64,000 nt of DNA from Aspidapion aeneum (taxonomy: Eukaryota > Arthropoda > Insecta > Coleoptera > Brentidae). How positions within the stretch are numbered: position 1 is the stretch's first letter; each line of letters opens with the position of its first letter. Made by a program: the position numbers and the translations under genes. The stretch lies in assembly GCA_963576565.1 (NCBI GenBank), contig OY755044.1, positions 96,238,752-96,302,751 of the forward strand, given 5' to 3'. Under the pieces are notes generated by a model, which was not told where the DNA came from, searched no databases, and saw only the letters and a program-made list of their open reading frames with translations. Positions 1 to 12,200 of this stretch are shown here, piece by piece.

Positions 1-169
1 CCATCGGGTTCGTAAATTATCTGATGAATTTCACCAAGGCACCAATTGATGGCATCAATGCTCACCGACCCTGAGAGTCGTTGAGCAATCTTCGATGAAT
101 GTCAATTACAAAAAAAGCTGTTTTTTGTGTTTTTTTTTCTGCTGTGTAATTTTATATCTTTTTTGTTGT

Positions 170-540
170 TTTTTTTTTTGTTAAATGCTCCACGGTGTGG
201 TAAACAAAGTTTCAATGGTCATCTTAAAAGATATAAATAGTGACTCAAAACTCGGTTGATGAAGATCTGGAGTTAATTTTGATATCACCAGACCGCGGCA
301 TGCCAGGATTGAGGGTTACGTTGAAAATATTTTTTCCATGTATTAATGCAGAGAATCTTTTAGAAAATAAATCAAAATCGAAAAAAGCGAGGTTCAGAAA
401 TCTGATTCATCGCGTTTTTTTTATTTTCTGGTGATTATCGGACTCACCGAATGAAAATGTCAAATGAACGTCAAACGTCATATGTCAAAAAACCGATGTA
501 ATCGGTGAGCAAAATTAGATTACTTTACAAACTCGCCCGT
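170..540. repeat. Diverged direct repeat of 5925-6200
   Basis: This stretch matches 5925-6200 in the same orientation. Both have a T-rich run, then GGCATGCCAGGATTGA, an AAATTCGAAAAAAGCGA-like segment, GACTCACCGAA, and finally ACAAAATTA followed by a sequence close to ACTTTACAAACTCG. The last part is also the sequence found 3' of the Toll TIR exons (for example 56410-56450). The simplest reading is a leftover of an additional duplication of the Toll downstream flank. No coding potential was recognised. The short reading frame at 240-434 does not look like a gene. Confidence 0.6.
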
Positions 541-613
541 GTAGCCGTGGCCCTTAGCATCGTAGTTGAGTTTGCGGATAATAATAATATTTTTATTTAA
601 AAAAAAATGCGTA

Positions 614-2123
614 CAGCGTGTCCCATTTTCGATGGGATTAAATGGGAAACTCGGTTATTATTAAAGATATCGATTTTCTGATTGCACCTTACCGTGCTCT
701 TTTTTGAGCCCTTAAAAATGGTGTAATCAGATTTTTGCTATACCCGTGGTTTCGCTAATACAGGGAGTTTTTGAAAAAATTGCATTTTAATTAATTCCAT
801 GTATCTCGCTTATTTTGCAAGATATTTTTATTCTGTAAAAACCTTTTTATGGCAACTTTTTTAGAGCAAAAAAATGACGTTGTCAATTTTTAAAAATATT
901 GTTTAGTTTTTGAGATATGGTATTTATCATAAAAAAATTAAATACGGACCTGGATTTTTTTTATTACTACTTTGATTAGTTCCATGCTATTATTACCTCA
1001 AAATGATAAAACTTTAATATTTTTAATATTAAGGTTAAAAAAAACTACTTAATATTTGAAAAAAAATTATAGTCCGAACCTGGAAATTTCCAACGTAATT
1101 ATAAATTAAAAATTGCAAGACACACTAGTTGTACGATTTTTAGTTTATCTGTATTGAAATGATAATTAAAAGATTTATAAATAAAGTAAAAAACGTTAAA
1201 AAGTTACAAAAATAATATCATACTAATTATTTGATAACCGAACAGCAGGTCGTGAAATTTACAAAACAAAAGCGTGGTATTGACATTGTCATTTTACTTG
1301 TCATTTTTGTGAATGGTTTACAATTATTTTAAACTGGCTAGAAATCGACCATATCCAGATTTTGAAAAATGTGATATGTTTGACTGCTTCATTCAAGCAA
1401 CAAAATCGCAATATTTAAGTGGCAGAAATATTTTTATGCAAAATGCGTTAAGAAAAATTACTCAAAAATGCCAACAATGTCTTACACATAATGGTAATCA
1501 GAAAAATAAGTTATTTTTTGTATTTTTCGTAGACTTTGTTTCAAATAAATCTGTAAATTAACGTAAAACCATTTTAATATGCTAAGTATCAAAACAGTTA
1601 AACTAAAAATTGTTTAACTAGCAATTTTTAGTTTATATTTATGTTGGAAATATCCAGGTCCGGACTCATTTTTTTTTTAATATTAAATATTTTTTTTTAC
1701 CTTAAAACAAATTTTTTTAAACTTTTTATTATTTTATGATAATACTAGCATGAAATCAATCAAAATAGTAATAAAAAAAATCCAGGTCCGTATTTAATTT
1801 TTTTATGATAAATACCATATCTCAAAAACTAAACAATATTTTAAAAAATTGACAACGTCATTATTTTCTTCCAAAAAAGTTGCCATAAAAATGTTTTTAC
1901 AGAATAAAAGTATCTCGCAAAATAAGCGAGATACAAGGGATTATTAAAAATACAATTTTTTCAAAAACTCCCTGTATTAGCGAAACTACGGGGTATAGCA
2001 AAAATCTGATTACGCCATTTTTAAAGGCTCAAAAAAAGAGCACGGTAAGGTGCAATTAGAAAATCAATATCTTTAATAATAACCGAGTTTCTCATTTAAT
2101 CCCATCGAAAATGGGACACGCTG
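614..2123. mobile_element. Long-armed foldback element, mariner-like (copy 1)
   Basis: The ends are CAGCGTGTCCCATTTT and its reverse complement, flanked by TA on both sides (612-613 and 2124-2125). The arms stay complementary for roughly 480 bases each, with markers such as the GTTATTATTAAAGATAT and GAGCACGGTAAGGTGCAAT segments, leaving a central loop near 1100-1640. A TA duplication and CAGNGTGTCCC-type ends suggest a non-autonomous Tc1/mariner-like element. No transposase is visible. The loop has a 82-codon frame (1313-1561) that is interrupted in the second copy at 18222-19746. Confidence 0.8.
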
Positions 2124-2125
2124 TA

Positions 2126-3246
2126 CAGTGTGTCCCGAATTCGAAATTTTGGAGGGATTTCGGGTATTTCTATTATAGTTCATATTGTATTAAAGTGGCA
2201 CCGCGTCATCAAAACTGTGGTGGGTGGGAAGAGAGTAGAGGGGTACATACAGTGGCACGGACTTTAATTTTTTTATTGATATTGATCCCCAACACTGCAC
2301 TAATTAGTCATTAGCTTTCTATTTTACTTGCTTTTTATTTATGTCGTCTTCTAAACAATTTCGTTAGAACATATTGATTTAGCCAGGCTTTGGCGTTTTC
2401 CGTTCGTTGTTGTTTTGACTGTTTTATGTCAAACAAATTACGACCGAGCTTTTTACAAAACAAATCAATGACCGTTTTTACAACTAAATCAATATTTGCT
2501 TACATTTTAATATAACTTTGGATTCTCTTTTATGTTTAGGATCTTTATTTATTAATTAAATACCTAATTCATCTATCATTTAAAAGATCTCAGCGTTTTA
2601 TCATACACATATAAAGCGGTACACTGCATGTACAAAGTGAAACACTAATTTTTAAGGCTTCTTTACTTAGATTTTGCCGCAAAATTTGGTTTATCATAGC
2701 TATGACGCGGTGCCACTTATATACATGCTCAACTATAGAAAAGGGAGAAAGAAACTGAGCGGCACGCGACGTACTGAAAAAAGTGAGATCCAAGGCGGTA
2801 TCTTCAGATGGCATCTGATTTTTTTCAGCCAGTTGTGGTCGGCATATTCATAGAGAAAGCCATAGACATAAAAAAACACAATAATAGGGGCTTTTTAGTC
2901 AATACATAAAAAGTTACAGCTGTTTAAGGCGTTTAGCTTCTATAAGTTTTTTGTTATACAGGGTTCGTCAACGATCGTTTGGCCATTGAAAATATATGAA
3001 TTGAAGTAAGATCGCTATTCAAAAATAAATAGCACTAAGAGAGATAAGTAGTTTAGCGCTGTTGTCAAGTTAGCAATTCAAGAAAATCGTTTTCATTTCG
3101 CGATCTAATGACGTTACTCTTACCGGCTGAGTAGGCCAAAGCCGGCCATTAATAAAATCCAGAAAACACCTTGATTTTAATAGCTCTTAGATATCATTTG
3201 ATCTGCATCACTAATAATCAATACTGCGAATCCGTAATTCTGCTTT
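2126..3246. other. Unassigned AT-rich stretch with a small inverted repeat
   Basis: No gene recognised. It opens with CAGTGTGTCCCGAATTC directly after the TA of the preceding foldback, so it may be the end of another mariner-like element that served as target. A 15-base perfect inverted pair, GTGGCACCGCGTCAT at 2195-2209 and its complement at 2702-2716, lies inside. No other end was found. Confidence 0.4.
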
Positions 3247-4496
3247 TAGTTCAGGCCCTACATCCGAGATTACAGCCATGTGCTGCGTTTAATGATAGAA
3301 GCAACACACTTGGCATGGATAGACATAAGACTCGCCCGAACCTTTAACGAAAGGTAACCACCCCCCCACCCCTGGCAGGGTGCCCCCCCCCCTTAAACGT
3401 GCTTTTTGATAGTTTTTTGTTGATAACTCGAAAACAGTCAACTTTTTCAAAAATATTCTAGAAATTATTTTTCGAGCGGATACAATTTCCTTTTTAACGA
3501 TGTACCTTAGTACCCCTTAACGGCATACCAAATTTGACCATTTTTGGTGCGACTATGCTAGATCTACCGCTGCCTTGAGGGGAGAGTGATATACATCGTT
3601 GGAAAGGAAATTTCTTCAGCTTTAAAAATAAGTTTTATACCAGATATGCGGGACAGTAAAATTTAAGAAAATTAAAAAAAACAAGTTTTTTCCACACTTC
3701 TAATTTATTTAAATGCCTGTAAAAGGTGCGCCACTGATATAAGGGGGGCGCGTGTTATAATTTAGAGGACTTTTCATCAGCCTTAATAGTTATTACTTAG
3801 TTGTTTTTTTCCAAGTTAAAAGTTTGCAAATAATTGGGAAAATACTGTAAGAGAGCACTTTTGAGGGGGGTGAGAGGAGGGATCCCCACTTTGAAAAAGG
3901 TTAACTAGAAAAAGTCAGATTTAAGTTATTACTAACTAAAAATAATTTTTTACTCTCTATTTTTATTTACTCAGTTACAAAAATGAATGATCAAAATTTT
4001 TGTTTGATTTAAGGATTTCTACAAACACATTTGTTTTTATTTCAAGGCGGCTATTTAAAAAAACATGTCTACCTTAATAAGTATTTAACTGTATACAATG
4101 GGCTTCTAAACAAAAATATTTTTAAAAAAAATGTTAAGGATAAAAAATACTACAAAAAAAGCAAAAAAGAATATTTTAAAAAATTTCTCCTTTTTTCGTA
4201 CGCTAATAGAATGTGCACCACTGCCATCAGAGGATACTAAGGTACATGGTTAGAAAGGAAATTGTATACGCTTGAAGAATGATCTTCAGAAGATTTTTGA
4301 AAAAGTTGATTGTTTTCGAGTTATTAGCAAGAAACTATCAAAAAACACGTTTAAGGGGGGGGGCCACCCCCCTGCCAGGGATGGGGGGGGGGTGGTTAGC
4401 TTTCGTAAAATATTCGGGCGAGTTTTATGCCTATTCATACCAAGTGTGTTGCTTCTATCATTAAACGCAGGATCGGACCCCGTAGGGCCTGAACTA
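3247..4496. mobile_element. Foldback element with TAGTTCAGGCCCTA ends
   Basis: The termini TAGTTCAGGCCCTA and TAGGGCCTGAACTA are exact complements. Complementarity continues inward for about 300 bases, including the CAACACACTTGG / CCAAGTGTGTTG segment, C-rich and G-rich tracts around 3360-3400 and 4355-4395, and the TACAATTTCCTTT segments. No transposase is recognised. The lysine-rich frame at 4031-4240 and the frames at 4272-4502 lie in arm or loop sequence and are not credible genes. A diverged relative with the same AGAAGCAACACACTTGG core sits at about 50050-51226. Confidence 0.75.
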
Positions 4497-5924
4497 TTTT
4501 AGCAACTTGACTTCGTTAGCCGCCGCGAGCAGATCGAACGGCGCGAAGCGCGACTTTAATAAAAGAGCAAGGTGATTGTCTTTAAAAAAATTATAAAAAA
4601 ATGGAATTTTTCTCGATTTCATGTTTCCTGATTAAAGCTAAAATAACGAAATAAATAATAATGACTATTTCTTCGTCTTTTAAAAGTGGAAATCTTACTG
4701 TGCTTGCTCCTGTTTAGTAATAAAAAACTATTAATTAATTTTGAGTCCCAGCGGCAAACGCTCCTAAATATGCGCGTCTTTGGTTCCATAAGTTCATCCT
4801 TTTTTATATGCTTGTCATAAAGTCTAAACGTTCGATGTCGAGCACTGTATACTAAATTATTGAGAAAAACGTGTTCTACTATATTTCGAAAACAGCATAT
4901 TGATGCGATGCTCCGTTAGAAAGTTAGCATATTTTCAATTTTTAACTATCAAAAAACTTCCATTATCATCAATGGATTTTCACCCAAATCTAATCAGCTC
5001 GTTACAGTCTCGAACACTAATTTACCTGAAAAGTTTATGAAAATCGGTTTAGCGGTTTAGGAGCTATCGTGTTACGGATACATACACACACACGCATACG
5101 AACAGACGTCGGTCGCGCCAATATTGCTAAGATCGTCGAAACACACTTAATTAACACATTTTTAGAGTTATCTGAAAATAAAAATTTCGTCGAAAACAAT
5201 GCCTTCTCAAGCCATGTACCATACACACACATTTTGTGATTTATTGAAATGTCTTACGGGTCATAAGAATAGCTTTAAATAATTCGTTTCTGAGATATTT
5301 AAAAAAACTGTTTTTAACGCTGATATAGCGTGGATGCTAATGGGCTGAGAGTTATCAGATCCGTCATGGATCCATTTATTTTATATTAATTTTTATTAGC
5401 AAGCAATTTAATTCATCCAAAAAAATGATTGATTCAAACAAAGGGATAGAACCATTTTATAAATATTAAAACTAAACCACAACTTTGTTCTGTTTTTGAA
5501 ATAGAATTCAGGGGTGGAACTATTCTTTTTAGGACTAAACAAATTGGTAGGAATGAAAAGTTGCTGGGCTTCTTTTTCTATCATTTTACGTAAAACCTGT
5601 GTCTTAGTTTTATGAATAATGATGAGTTCTGACCTACTAGTTTTCCAGAAAGTGGCTACCTTGTGTGCGTATACTTGTCCCCGAGTGTATTTGTATTTCA
5701 CACCAATGCACTGTACCCATAACCTATTAGATTTAAAGAAATGTTCACAATTAACTTGGATAAAGACTATTTATTATACACGACAACATCTTTAAAAAAA
5801 ACAGCAGTACTAAAAATAAAATGGGCTTCAACGCCATATGTATTTAATAAATCACTACAATCTACAGCGCGATCTAACAACAAAACACGCAGCAATAATA
5901 TGAGTGTTTTTTGCAATTTTTTTT
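4497..5924. other. Intergenic sequence, nothing recognised
   Basis: No recognisable gene. A segment around 5030-5110, containing GGTTTAGGAGCTATCGTGTTA followed by a CA-rich tract, reappears inverted near 15960-16010 as TAACACGATAGCTCCTAAACC, marking a dispersed repeat. Frames at 5408-5701 (minus) and 5741-5932 (plus) resemble no family known to me. Confidence 0.4.
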
Positions 5925-6285
5925 TTTGTTAAAAATGCTTAACGGTGTAATAAGTAAGTAACAGCGGCATGCCAGGATTGAAGATTACTTTGAAAATATT
6001 GTTCCCATGTACTCATGCATGCTTTTATAAAATAAATAAAATTCGAAAAAAGCGAAGTTAAGAATTCTAATTTTATCGCATTCTTTTCTGTTTTTCGGTA
6101 GTCATCAGACTCACCGAACAAAAATTTTAGATGGACGATATATGTCATCTGTAAAAAAAACAATGAACAAAATTATATTATGTACTTTCCAAACTCGTCC
6201 ATTGATTAATTAGATTGTTTAAAATAATTGATTTGATCAAGAAATGAAGTGCTACAGAATTAAAAATTTATTATGATTGATAATT
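5925..6285. repeat. Toll 3'-flank repeat
   Basis: The first part matches 170-540. The last part (about 6179-6285) matches the sequence that follows the TIR exon in every copy here: ACTCGTCCAT, then TTAATTAGATTGTTTAAAAT, then GTGCTACAGAATT and ATGATTGATAATT. It is the downstream flank of the first truncated TIR fragment and is cut by the MITE at 6286. Confidence 0.65.
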
Positions 6286-6536
6286 GAAGACCTTGGTGCA
6301 ATAACCGGCCAAGTGCACTTTTACTTTCAGACAAGTCCAAATTTTCAAAAATAATTTTTGGTGTGATTTTTACAAATTATCAATTTTATACTGGGTCATA
6401 TTATGACAAATACCAATAATATCTATATTAGGACCAAAATTTGGGACAGTTGCAAGTTTGTTTTCAAATTCACACAGTTTTTTTTTTTTCATTTCCCACC
6501 AGTTTGCACGTGGCCGGTTTTTGCACCAAGGCCTTC
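6286..6536. mobile_element. 251-bp MITE with AATT duplication
   Basis: The ends form an imperfect inverted repeat of about 30 bases (GAAGACCTTGGTGCAA left; complement of the right end GAAGGCCTTGGTGCAA), continuing through AACCGGCCAAGTGCA versus AACCGGCCACGTGCA. AATT flanks both sides (6282-6285 and 6537-6540). The uninterrupted site is seen in the sister repeats at 7199-7211 and 7853-7865, which confirms insertion. It lies at the stop-codon end of the first TIR fragment. Superfamily not assigned. Confidence 0.85.
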
Positions 6537-6540
6537 AATT

Positions 6541-7050
6541 AAGTTTTAGGAACTGGCCTCATAGTGATATGTTCGGTGTGATTATAGGAAATATGGGTAG
6601 CGCGATTAAACCATTTAAAAACCAACCAAACCATATAAAACTACCATTATGTTCCGCATTAATAGTTTCGGCTCTTCGACTTGAATTTGGCAAGGCATAT
6701 CTTAGTTTGTTGCAAAACCAGGGATCACCCCACTTCACGTAGGTGTTTGTTTTTAAATATGCCTTCATCTCGTCATCTAAAATTTTTTCGTCTAGATCAC
6801 CATAAACAACAACGAACTCGAACTTTATTTTCGGAAATTGCTTGAGTGTGCGCAGTTCTGAATTCCATTTTACCCCAAACACTTGCCATAAAATTATTAG
6901 AAATTACAACTAGAGTTCTTCCGGAATCTAACACAAGTCTACATACTTAATTATTGATAAATTTACCACCAGGCAGCTAGTATCTGTAGGAAACACATAC
7001 TTTAAATGGTCTTTCTGGTTTTTCTTTTTCAGGAAGTAAGTGATTCTGGA
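6541..7050 (-). pseudogene. Truncated TIR exon fragment, tandem unit 1
   Basis: Decayed copy of Toll A exon 6 from the residues equivalent to about 787 (NHLLPE region) down to the C-terminus. The frame for [10 protein letters not shown] through KWGDPWF is readable, but single-base losses upstream shift the frame (the AISENK region reads differently). The part before it has stops. The 3' end runs into the MITE at 6286-6536. It shares private changes with unit 2, for example GAAATTACAAC for GAAAGTACAAC, so units 1 and 2 are each other's closest relatives. Confidence 0.85.
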
Positions 7051-7203
7051 TCAAAATATTGGACGAATTCGTAAATTTAATGATTATATTAATTAGATTA
7101 TGTACTTTACAAACTCGTCCATTTATTAATTAGATTGTTTAAAATACTTGATTTGTTTAAGGAAGGAAGTGCTACAGAATTTAAAATTTTATATGATTGA
7201 TAA

Positions 7204-7704
7204 TTAAATTTCAGGAACTGGCCTCATAGTGATATGTTCGGTGTGATTATAAGAAATATGGGTAGCGCGATTAAACCAGTTGCAACATATAAAACTACCA
7301 TTATGTTCCGCATTAATAGTTTCGGCTCTTCGACTTGAATGTGGCAAGGCATATCTTAGTTTGTTCCAAAACCAGGGATCACCCCACTTCACGTAGGTGT
7401 TTGTTTTTAAATATGCCTTCATCTCGTCATCTAAAATTTTTTCGTCTAGATCACCATAAACAACAACGAACTCGAACTTTATTTTCGGAAATTGCTTGAG
7501 TGTGCGCAGTTCTGAATTCCATTTTACCCCAAACACTTGCCATAAAATTATTAGAAATTACAACTAGAGTTCTTCCGGAATCTAACACAAGTCTACATAC
7601 TTAATTATTGATAAATTTACCACCAGGCAGCTAGTATCTGTAGGAAACACATACTTTAAATGGTCTTTCTGGTTTTTCTTTTTCAGGAAGTAAGTGATTC
7701 TGGA
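7204..7704 (-). pseudogene. Truncated TIR exon fragment, tandem unit 2
   Basis: Second copy of the same TIR tail, preserving the original C-terminal stop context and the MRPVPEI tail. It lacks the TA in the GATAACTCGAAC segment, which causes a frameshift shared with unit 1. Everything N-terminal of the NHLLPE region is absent: the sequence passes directly into 153 bases of Toll downstream flank. No membrane segment or splice acceptor precedes it, so it cannot be a normal receptor exon. Confidence 0.85.
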
Positions 7705-7857
7705 TCAAAATATTGGACGAATTCATAAATTTAATGATTATATTAATTAGATTATGTACTTTACAAACTCGTCCATTTATTAATTAGATTGTTTAAAATA
7801 CTTGATTTGTTTAAGGAAGGAAGTGCTACAGAATTTAAAATTTTATATGATTGATAA

Positions 7858-8360
7858 TTAAATTTCAGGAACTGGCCTCATAGTGATATGTTCGGTGTGA
7901 TTATAAGAAATATGGGTAGCGCGATTAAACCAGTTGCAACATATAAAACTACCATTATGTTCCGCATTAATAGTTTCGGCTCTTCGACTTGAATGTGGCA
8001 AGGCATATCTTAGTTTGTTCCAAAACCAGGGATCACCCCACTTCACGTAGGTGTTTGTTTTTAAATATGCCTTCATCTCGTCATCTAAAATTTTTTCGTC
8101 TAGATCACCATAAACAACAACGATAACTCGAACTTTATTTTCGGAAATTGCTTGAGTGTGCGCAGTTCTGAATTCCATTTTACCCCAAACACTTTCCATA
8201 AAATTATTAGAAAGTACAACTAGAGTTCTTCCGGAATCTAACACAAGTCTAGATACTTAATTATTGATAAATTCACCACCAGGCAGCTAGTATCTGTAGG
8301 GAACACATACTTTAAATGGTCTTTCTGGTTTTTCTTTTTCAGGAAGTAAGTGATTCTGGA
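7858..8360 (-). pseudogene. Truncated TIR exon fragment, tandem unit 3
   Basis: Closest of the three to the real exon. The frame is open from about 8244 to the stop and encodes the second half of the TIR domain with [25 protein letters not shown] and the tail MRPVPEI. Upstream codons contain stops and the RDWLPGEF box is destroyed. It is joined to 153 bases of 3' flank before Toll A exon 6 begins at 8514. Confidence 0.85.
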
Positions 8361-8513
8361 TCAACTTATTGGGCGAATTCGTAAATTCAATGATTATATT
8401 AATTAGATTATGTACTTTACAAACTCGTCCATTTATTAATTAGATTGTTTAAAATAATTGATTTGTGTAAGGAAGGAAGTGCTACAGAATTTAAAATTTT
8501 ATATGATTGATAA

Positions 8514-9293
8514 TTAAATTTCAGGAACTGGCCTCATAGTGATATGTTCGGTGTGATTATAAGAAATATGGGTAGCGCGATTAAACCAGTTGCAACATAT
8601 AAAACTACCATTATGTTCCGCATTAATAGTTTCGGCTCTTCGACTTGAATGTGGCAAGGCATATCTTAGTTTGTTCCAAAACCAGGGATCACCCCACTTC
8701 ACGTAGGTGTTTGTTTTTAAATATGCCTTCATCTCGTCATCTAAAATTTTTTCGTCTAGATCACCATAAACAACAACGATAACTCGAACTTTATTTTCGG
8801 AAATTGCTTGAGTGTGCGCAGTTCTGAATTCCATTTTACCCCAAACACTTTCCATAAAATTATTAGAAAGTACAACTACAGTTCTTCTGGAATCTAACAC
8901 AGATCTAGTTATTTGTTTACTGATAAATTCACCAGGCAGCCAGTCTCTGTAGTGAACACAAACTTTAAATGGTCTTTCTGGTTTTTCCATTTCAGGAAGT
9001 AAGTGATTCTGGACAAACTCTTCATCTTTATACGAATAACTTATAAAAACATCATATTTTTTGTCTTTGTCAAAATCTTCTTGGGCCACCCACCACATCA
9101 TTAAATTTTTAGAGAACAACCAAACTTTGATGTGGATTCTATATCTATAGTACAAAGCCATTACAGTGGATACAAATGCAAATATTATAGCTAATGTGAC
9201 CGGTAGTATTATCTTGAGTTTGCTTTCTCCACAAATTTGAGACAAAGTCAGGTCGGTTCCTGACCATTCGCAATACACATCAGCTTTGTTTAC
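8514..9293 (-). CDS. Toll: Toll A exon 6: transmembrane helix and TIR domain
   Basis: 780 bases including the stop. Acceptor ATTTTTAG|GTAAAC. Two cysteines (YCEW, QICGE) close the ectodomain, a 24-residue hydrophobic helix follows, then basic RYRIHIK and the TIR domain with intact box 1, box 2 and box 3. A short tail rich in His and Asn ends MRPVPEI. Confidence 0.95.
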   Translation of the reverse strand, partial: VNKADVYCEWSGTDLTLSQICGESKLKIILPVTLAIIFAFVSTVMALYYRYRIHIKVWLFSKNLMMWWVAQEDFDKDKKYDVFISYSYKDEEFVQNHLLPEMEKPERPFKVCVHYRDWLPGEFISKQITRSVLDSRRTVVVLSNNFMESVWGKMEFRTAHTQAISENKVRVIVVVYGDLDEKILDDEMKAYLKTNTYVKWGDPWFWNKLRYALPHSSRRAETINAEHNGSFICCNWFNRATHISYNHTEHITMRPVPEI

Positions 9294-12200
9294 CTAAAAA
9301 TTAAAATACATATTTATACGTTTTAGTGTTTAATTGTTTAGTTCCCTTTTAACATAGAATGTAGAAGCCGAACTACGTGGGAAATGAGAGAGAAAATTTT
9401 TTCACCGAGAGCACCACTATTTTGCTTCACTCGTTTTTATTTGATATGGGTTAGGTGATTTTTAAAAAATGGTTTTGACGTCATCAATTATTCGAAAAAA
9501 CACGATTCTTGAGTCTTTCCGTCAGTTTTAAGTTAATTTTGATTTTTAAGAAGAGTTTTTCCACTATCTTACATTTGTATGGACCATAAGGATTGCATGG
9601 GAGAACAGAAAAACTTAAAACCAACGTTACCACATCAGCGAGGATATCAGTATAAGCCGCTACTCGGTTCGTGAAATGTCAACCTAGTCAGTTTTATGTT
9701 AGTGCATTCATTAAACGGGGTGATACACAACTAGAATAATATCTTAAAATTCTGCTTGTTCCCAAAAGTGAATAGTTCACTTACAAGCAGAATTTTAAAG
9801 TATCATTTTAGTTATTGATTTGTTCGATGACGACTAGGACTGCCTGCACCTGTAGTTTTTTATCAAGACTACCTTTGGCAACGCTGCAACGCTTTCTACA
9901 GGAATCTTGCGTGTCGCGGTTTCTTATTAGTACATGCTTTACTCTATCTGTTTTGTCCTTTTATGGAAATTAAGCCGCCTAGATGTGAACTTGTTTACGC
10001 GCTATATTGGCTATTTAAGTAAGTACTTACTTTCAAGTTTGTGTTGTTTATCAAGTACTCCTTTAAGTGTTGTGAATCACAATCACATTTCCAGGGATTA
10101 TTTTTCAGAATAATTTTATTAAGACTTTTAGTACTATCAAAATCTCTGAGCACTTTGTCATCCAAGTTTTTTAAATAGTTGTTGCTTAAGTCAACAATCT
10201 AAAACAAATTTAATAAAAATATTTAAATTGAGCAAGTACATATGTATACAGCTTAAAGTTAAGTCGGCACTATTACAAACTTTGTTAATATTTGAACTAC
10301 AGGGTTAAACGGAACAAGTTGTGGTATTTTTCCGATGATTACGATTGTGTCAACAGAAAGAAAATTTGGCTATAAGCAAAAGTTGTTATATGAGTTTTTT
10401 CAGTGGGACAAATACTTTCAAAACTGCTGACTGAGCAACGGACAGAATATCAACAACCATAACAGCAACAATCCGACATTCAAATACGAACAGTAGCATC
10501 CCGACTTAGAATTAATACCAAAGAAGTGACACTGATTTGTCAATCACTGAAAAACAGAAAATCTCCAGGCCCCGATAACATCCCACCAGAATTACTTAAA
10601 CACGGCACGAAAAGCTTTATAGACAATTAACTAGCCTGTTCCAGAAATGCATTAATGGAGAAAGTTTGCCAGAATCGAAAACATCGTACATAAGAAAGGA
10701 AGTAGAGACGTATGTGATAATTATAGAGGAATCGCTGTGCTTAGTACAATTTTAAGAGTTTATGGTAAGCTAGTGAAAAGGAGAATTGAGGACGGATACT
10801 GTGATATTAAGGCCGAAGATCAAGCTGGATTTAGTGCTGGTAGATCTACTCTGGATCACTTATTCACAATAACACAGACGATTGAGAAAATGACGGCACG
10901 TTATCAAGAAATACACCTCCTCTTCGTAGATCTTAAGAATGCTAAAACTTTGGGAGGCTCTTGAAAAAACCAACATCATAACACCAATAAAAGCTGTTCA
11001 AGAACTCTATAAAGACAAGACAAGCAACCGACCTTGTTTAGGATCTATTTAGAACAAGCCCTGAAAATATGGAAAAGAAAGTGCGAACAGATTGGAATAC
11101 CACTGTTCGGTTTGGTTCGGTTCCAAGTGAGGTGTAGTAAACAAATTTCCAAGTGATATCCAGTAAATTTGATCCATCGAGCGGCGCGGTGTGGTTGCGG
11201 TAATATATAGTGACAACAGGACAAAATTCCGTGGCAATCCAAGTGAGGTCTAGTAACTTTAGGAGCTCATAACTCGGAACAGTGCAGGTATTTCGAGAAA
11301 ATGGATAGGACAAAAAATACTTGGATTTAGGTCCCCTATCGAATGCACCTACCGCCGTTGCGCTAGCATAAAAGATAAAGGTTGCTCACTCATTATCGGC
11401 ATAAATAACAAATGGGGATAGGGGCGGGGGGCTGTGTTAATATCTAGTGACAATGCGAGTAAATTTCGTGGTATTACAAGTGCGGTCTAGTAACTTTGGG
11501 ACCTCATAACTCGGAACAGTGCAGGTTTTTCGGGTCAATCAATAAAACGAAAAATACTTGGATTTAGGTTCCCTATCGAACGCACCTATTGCCGCTGCGC
11601 TAGTATTTGAAAAAAGATTGGCATCGGAAAAAAAGCAAAAAAGCGATTTGCTCCAAACTTGGAATTTACATTGTGTGCTCTTCATTTTTGCCTCTTGGGC
11701 CACCCTTCTAACTCTGATTTCTCTTAGTTGTGGTCTAAACTCGTTATAAAGCATTTTTTTGCGTAAACCCTTCGGACAAAAAACTCTTGGATTTTGGTCC
11801 CCAATCGAACGCACTTACTCACTCTACTCCACTAAATCCAATTTGGAAGCTAATAACTCGTAATTGGCCAGTTTAAAAGGGTGCTTTTTTGCCATGTAAA
11901 GTATTTTACATTTTTGACGGATGACCCCAGAGGAACCCATTCCACTATTTTACGCTAATTAATGACCCGTAAATTAATTAAAGAATATGATAAGTGGGGG
12001 CTGGAGGTAAATCTTCCGAAAGCGGAATATATGTGCATTGCTAGGGAGCGACAGGACCTTATCTTGGAACAACAACATTAGATAAACCAATGTAAAATGT
12101 ACAAATATCTGGGAATGCACATCACTAATGAAGGTAGTTTAGATGAAGAAATCAAACACAGAAATATCCAAGGAAGACAAGCCATTAGACAACTCAACAG

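Noticed and set aside
4272..4502. Overlapping plus-strand frames in the foldback arm
   Set aside because: They lie in a G-rich inverted-repeat arm and have no relatives or splice context.
7204..8244. Alternative terminal TIR exons for Toll A
   Set aside because: The units lack acceptor sites and the first third of the TIR domain, and carry stops or frameshifts.
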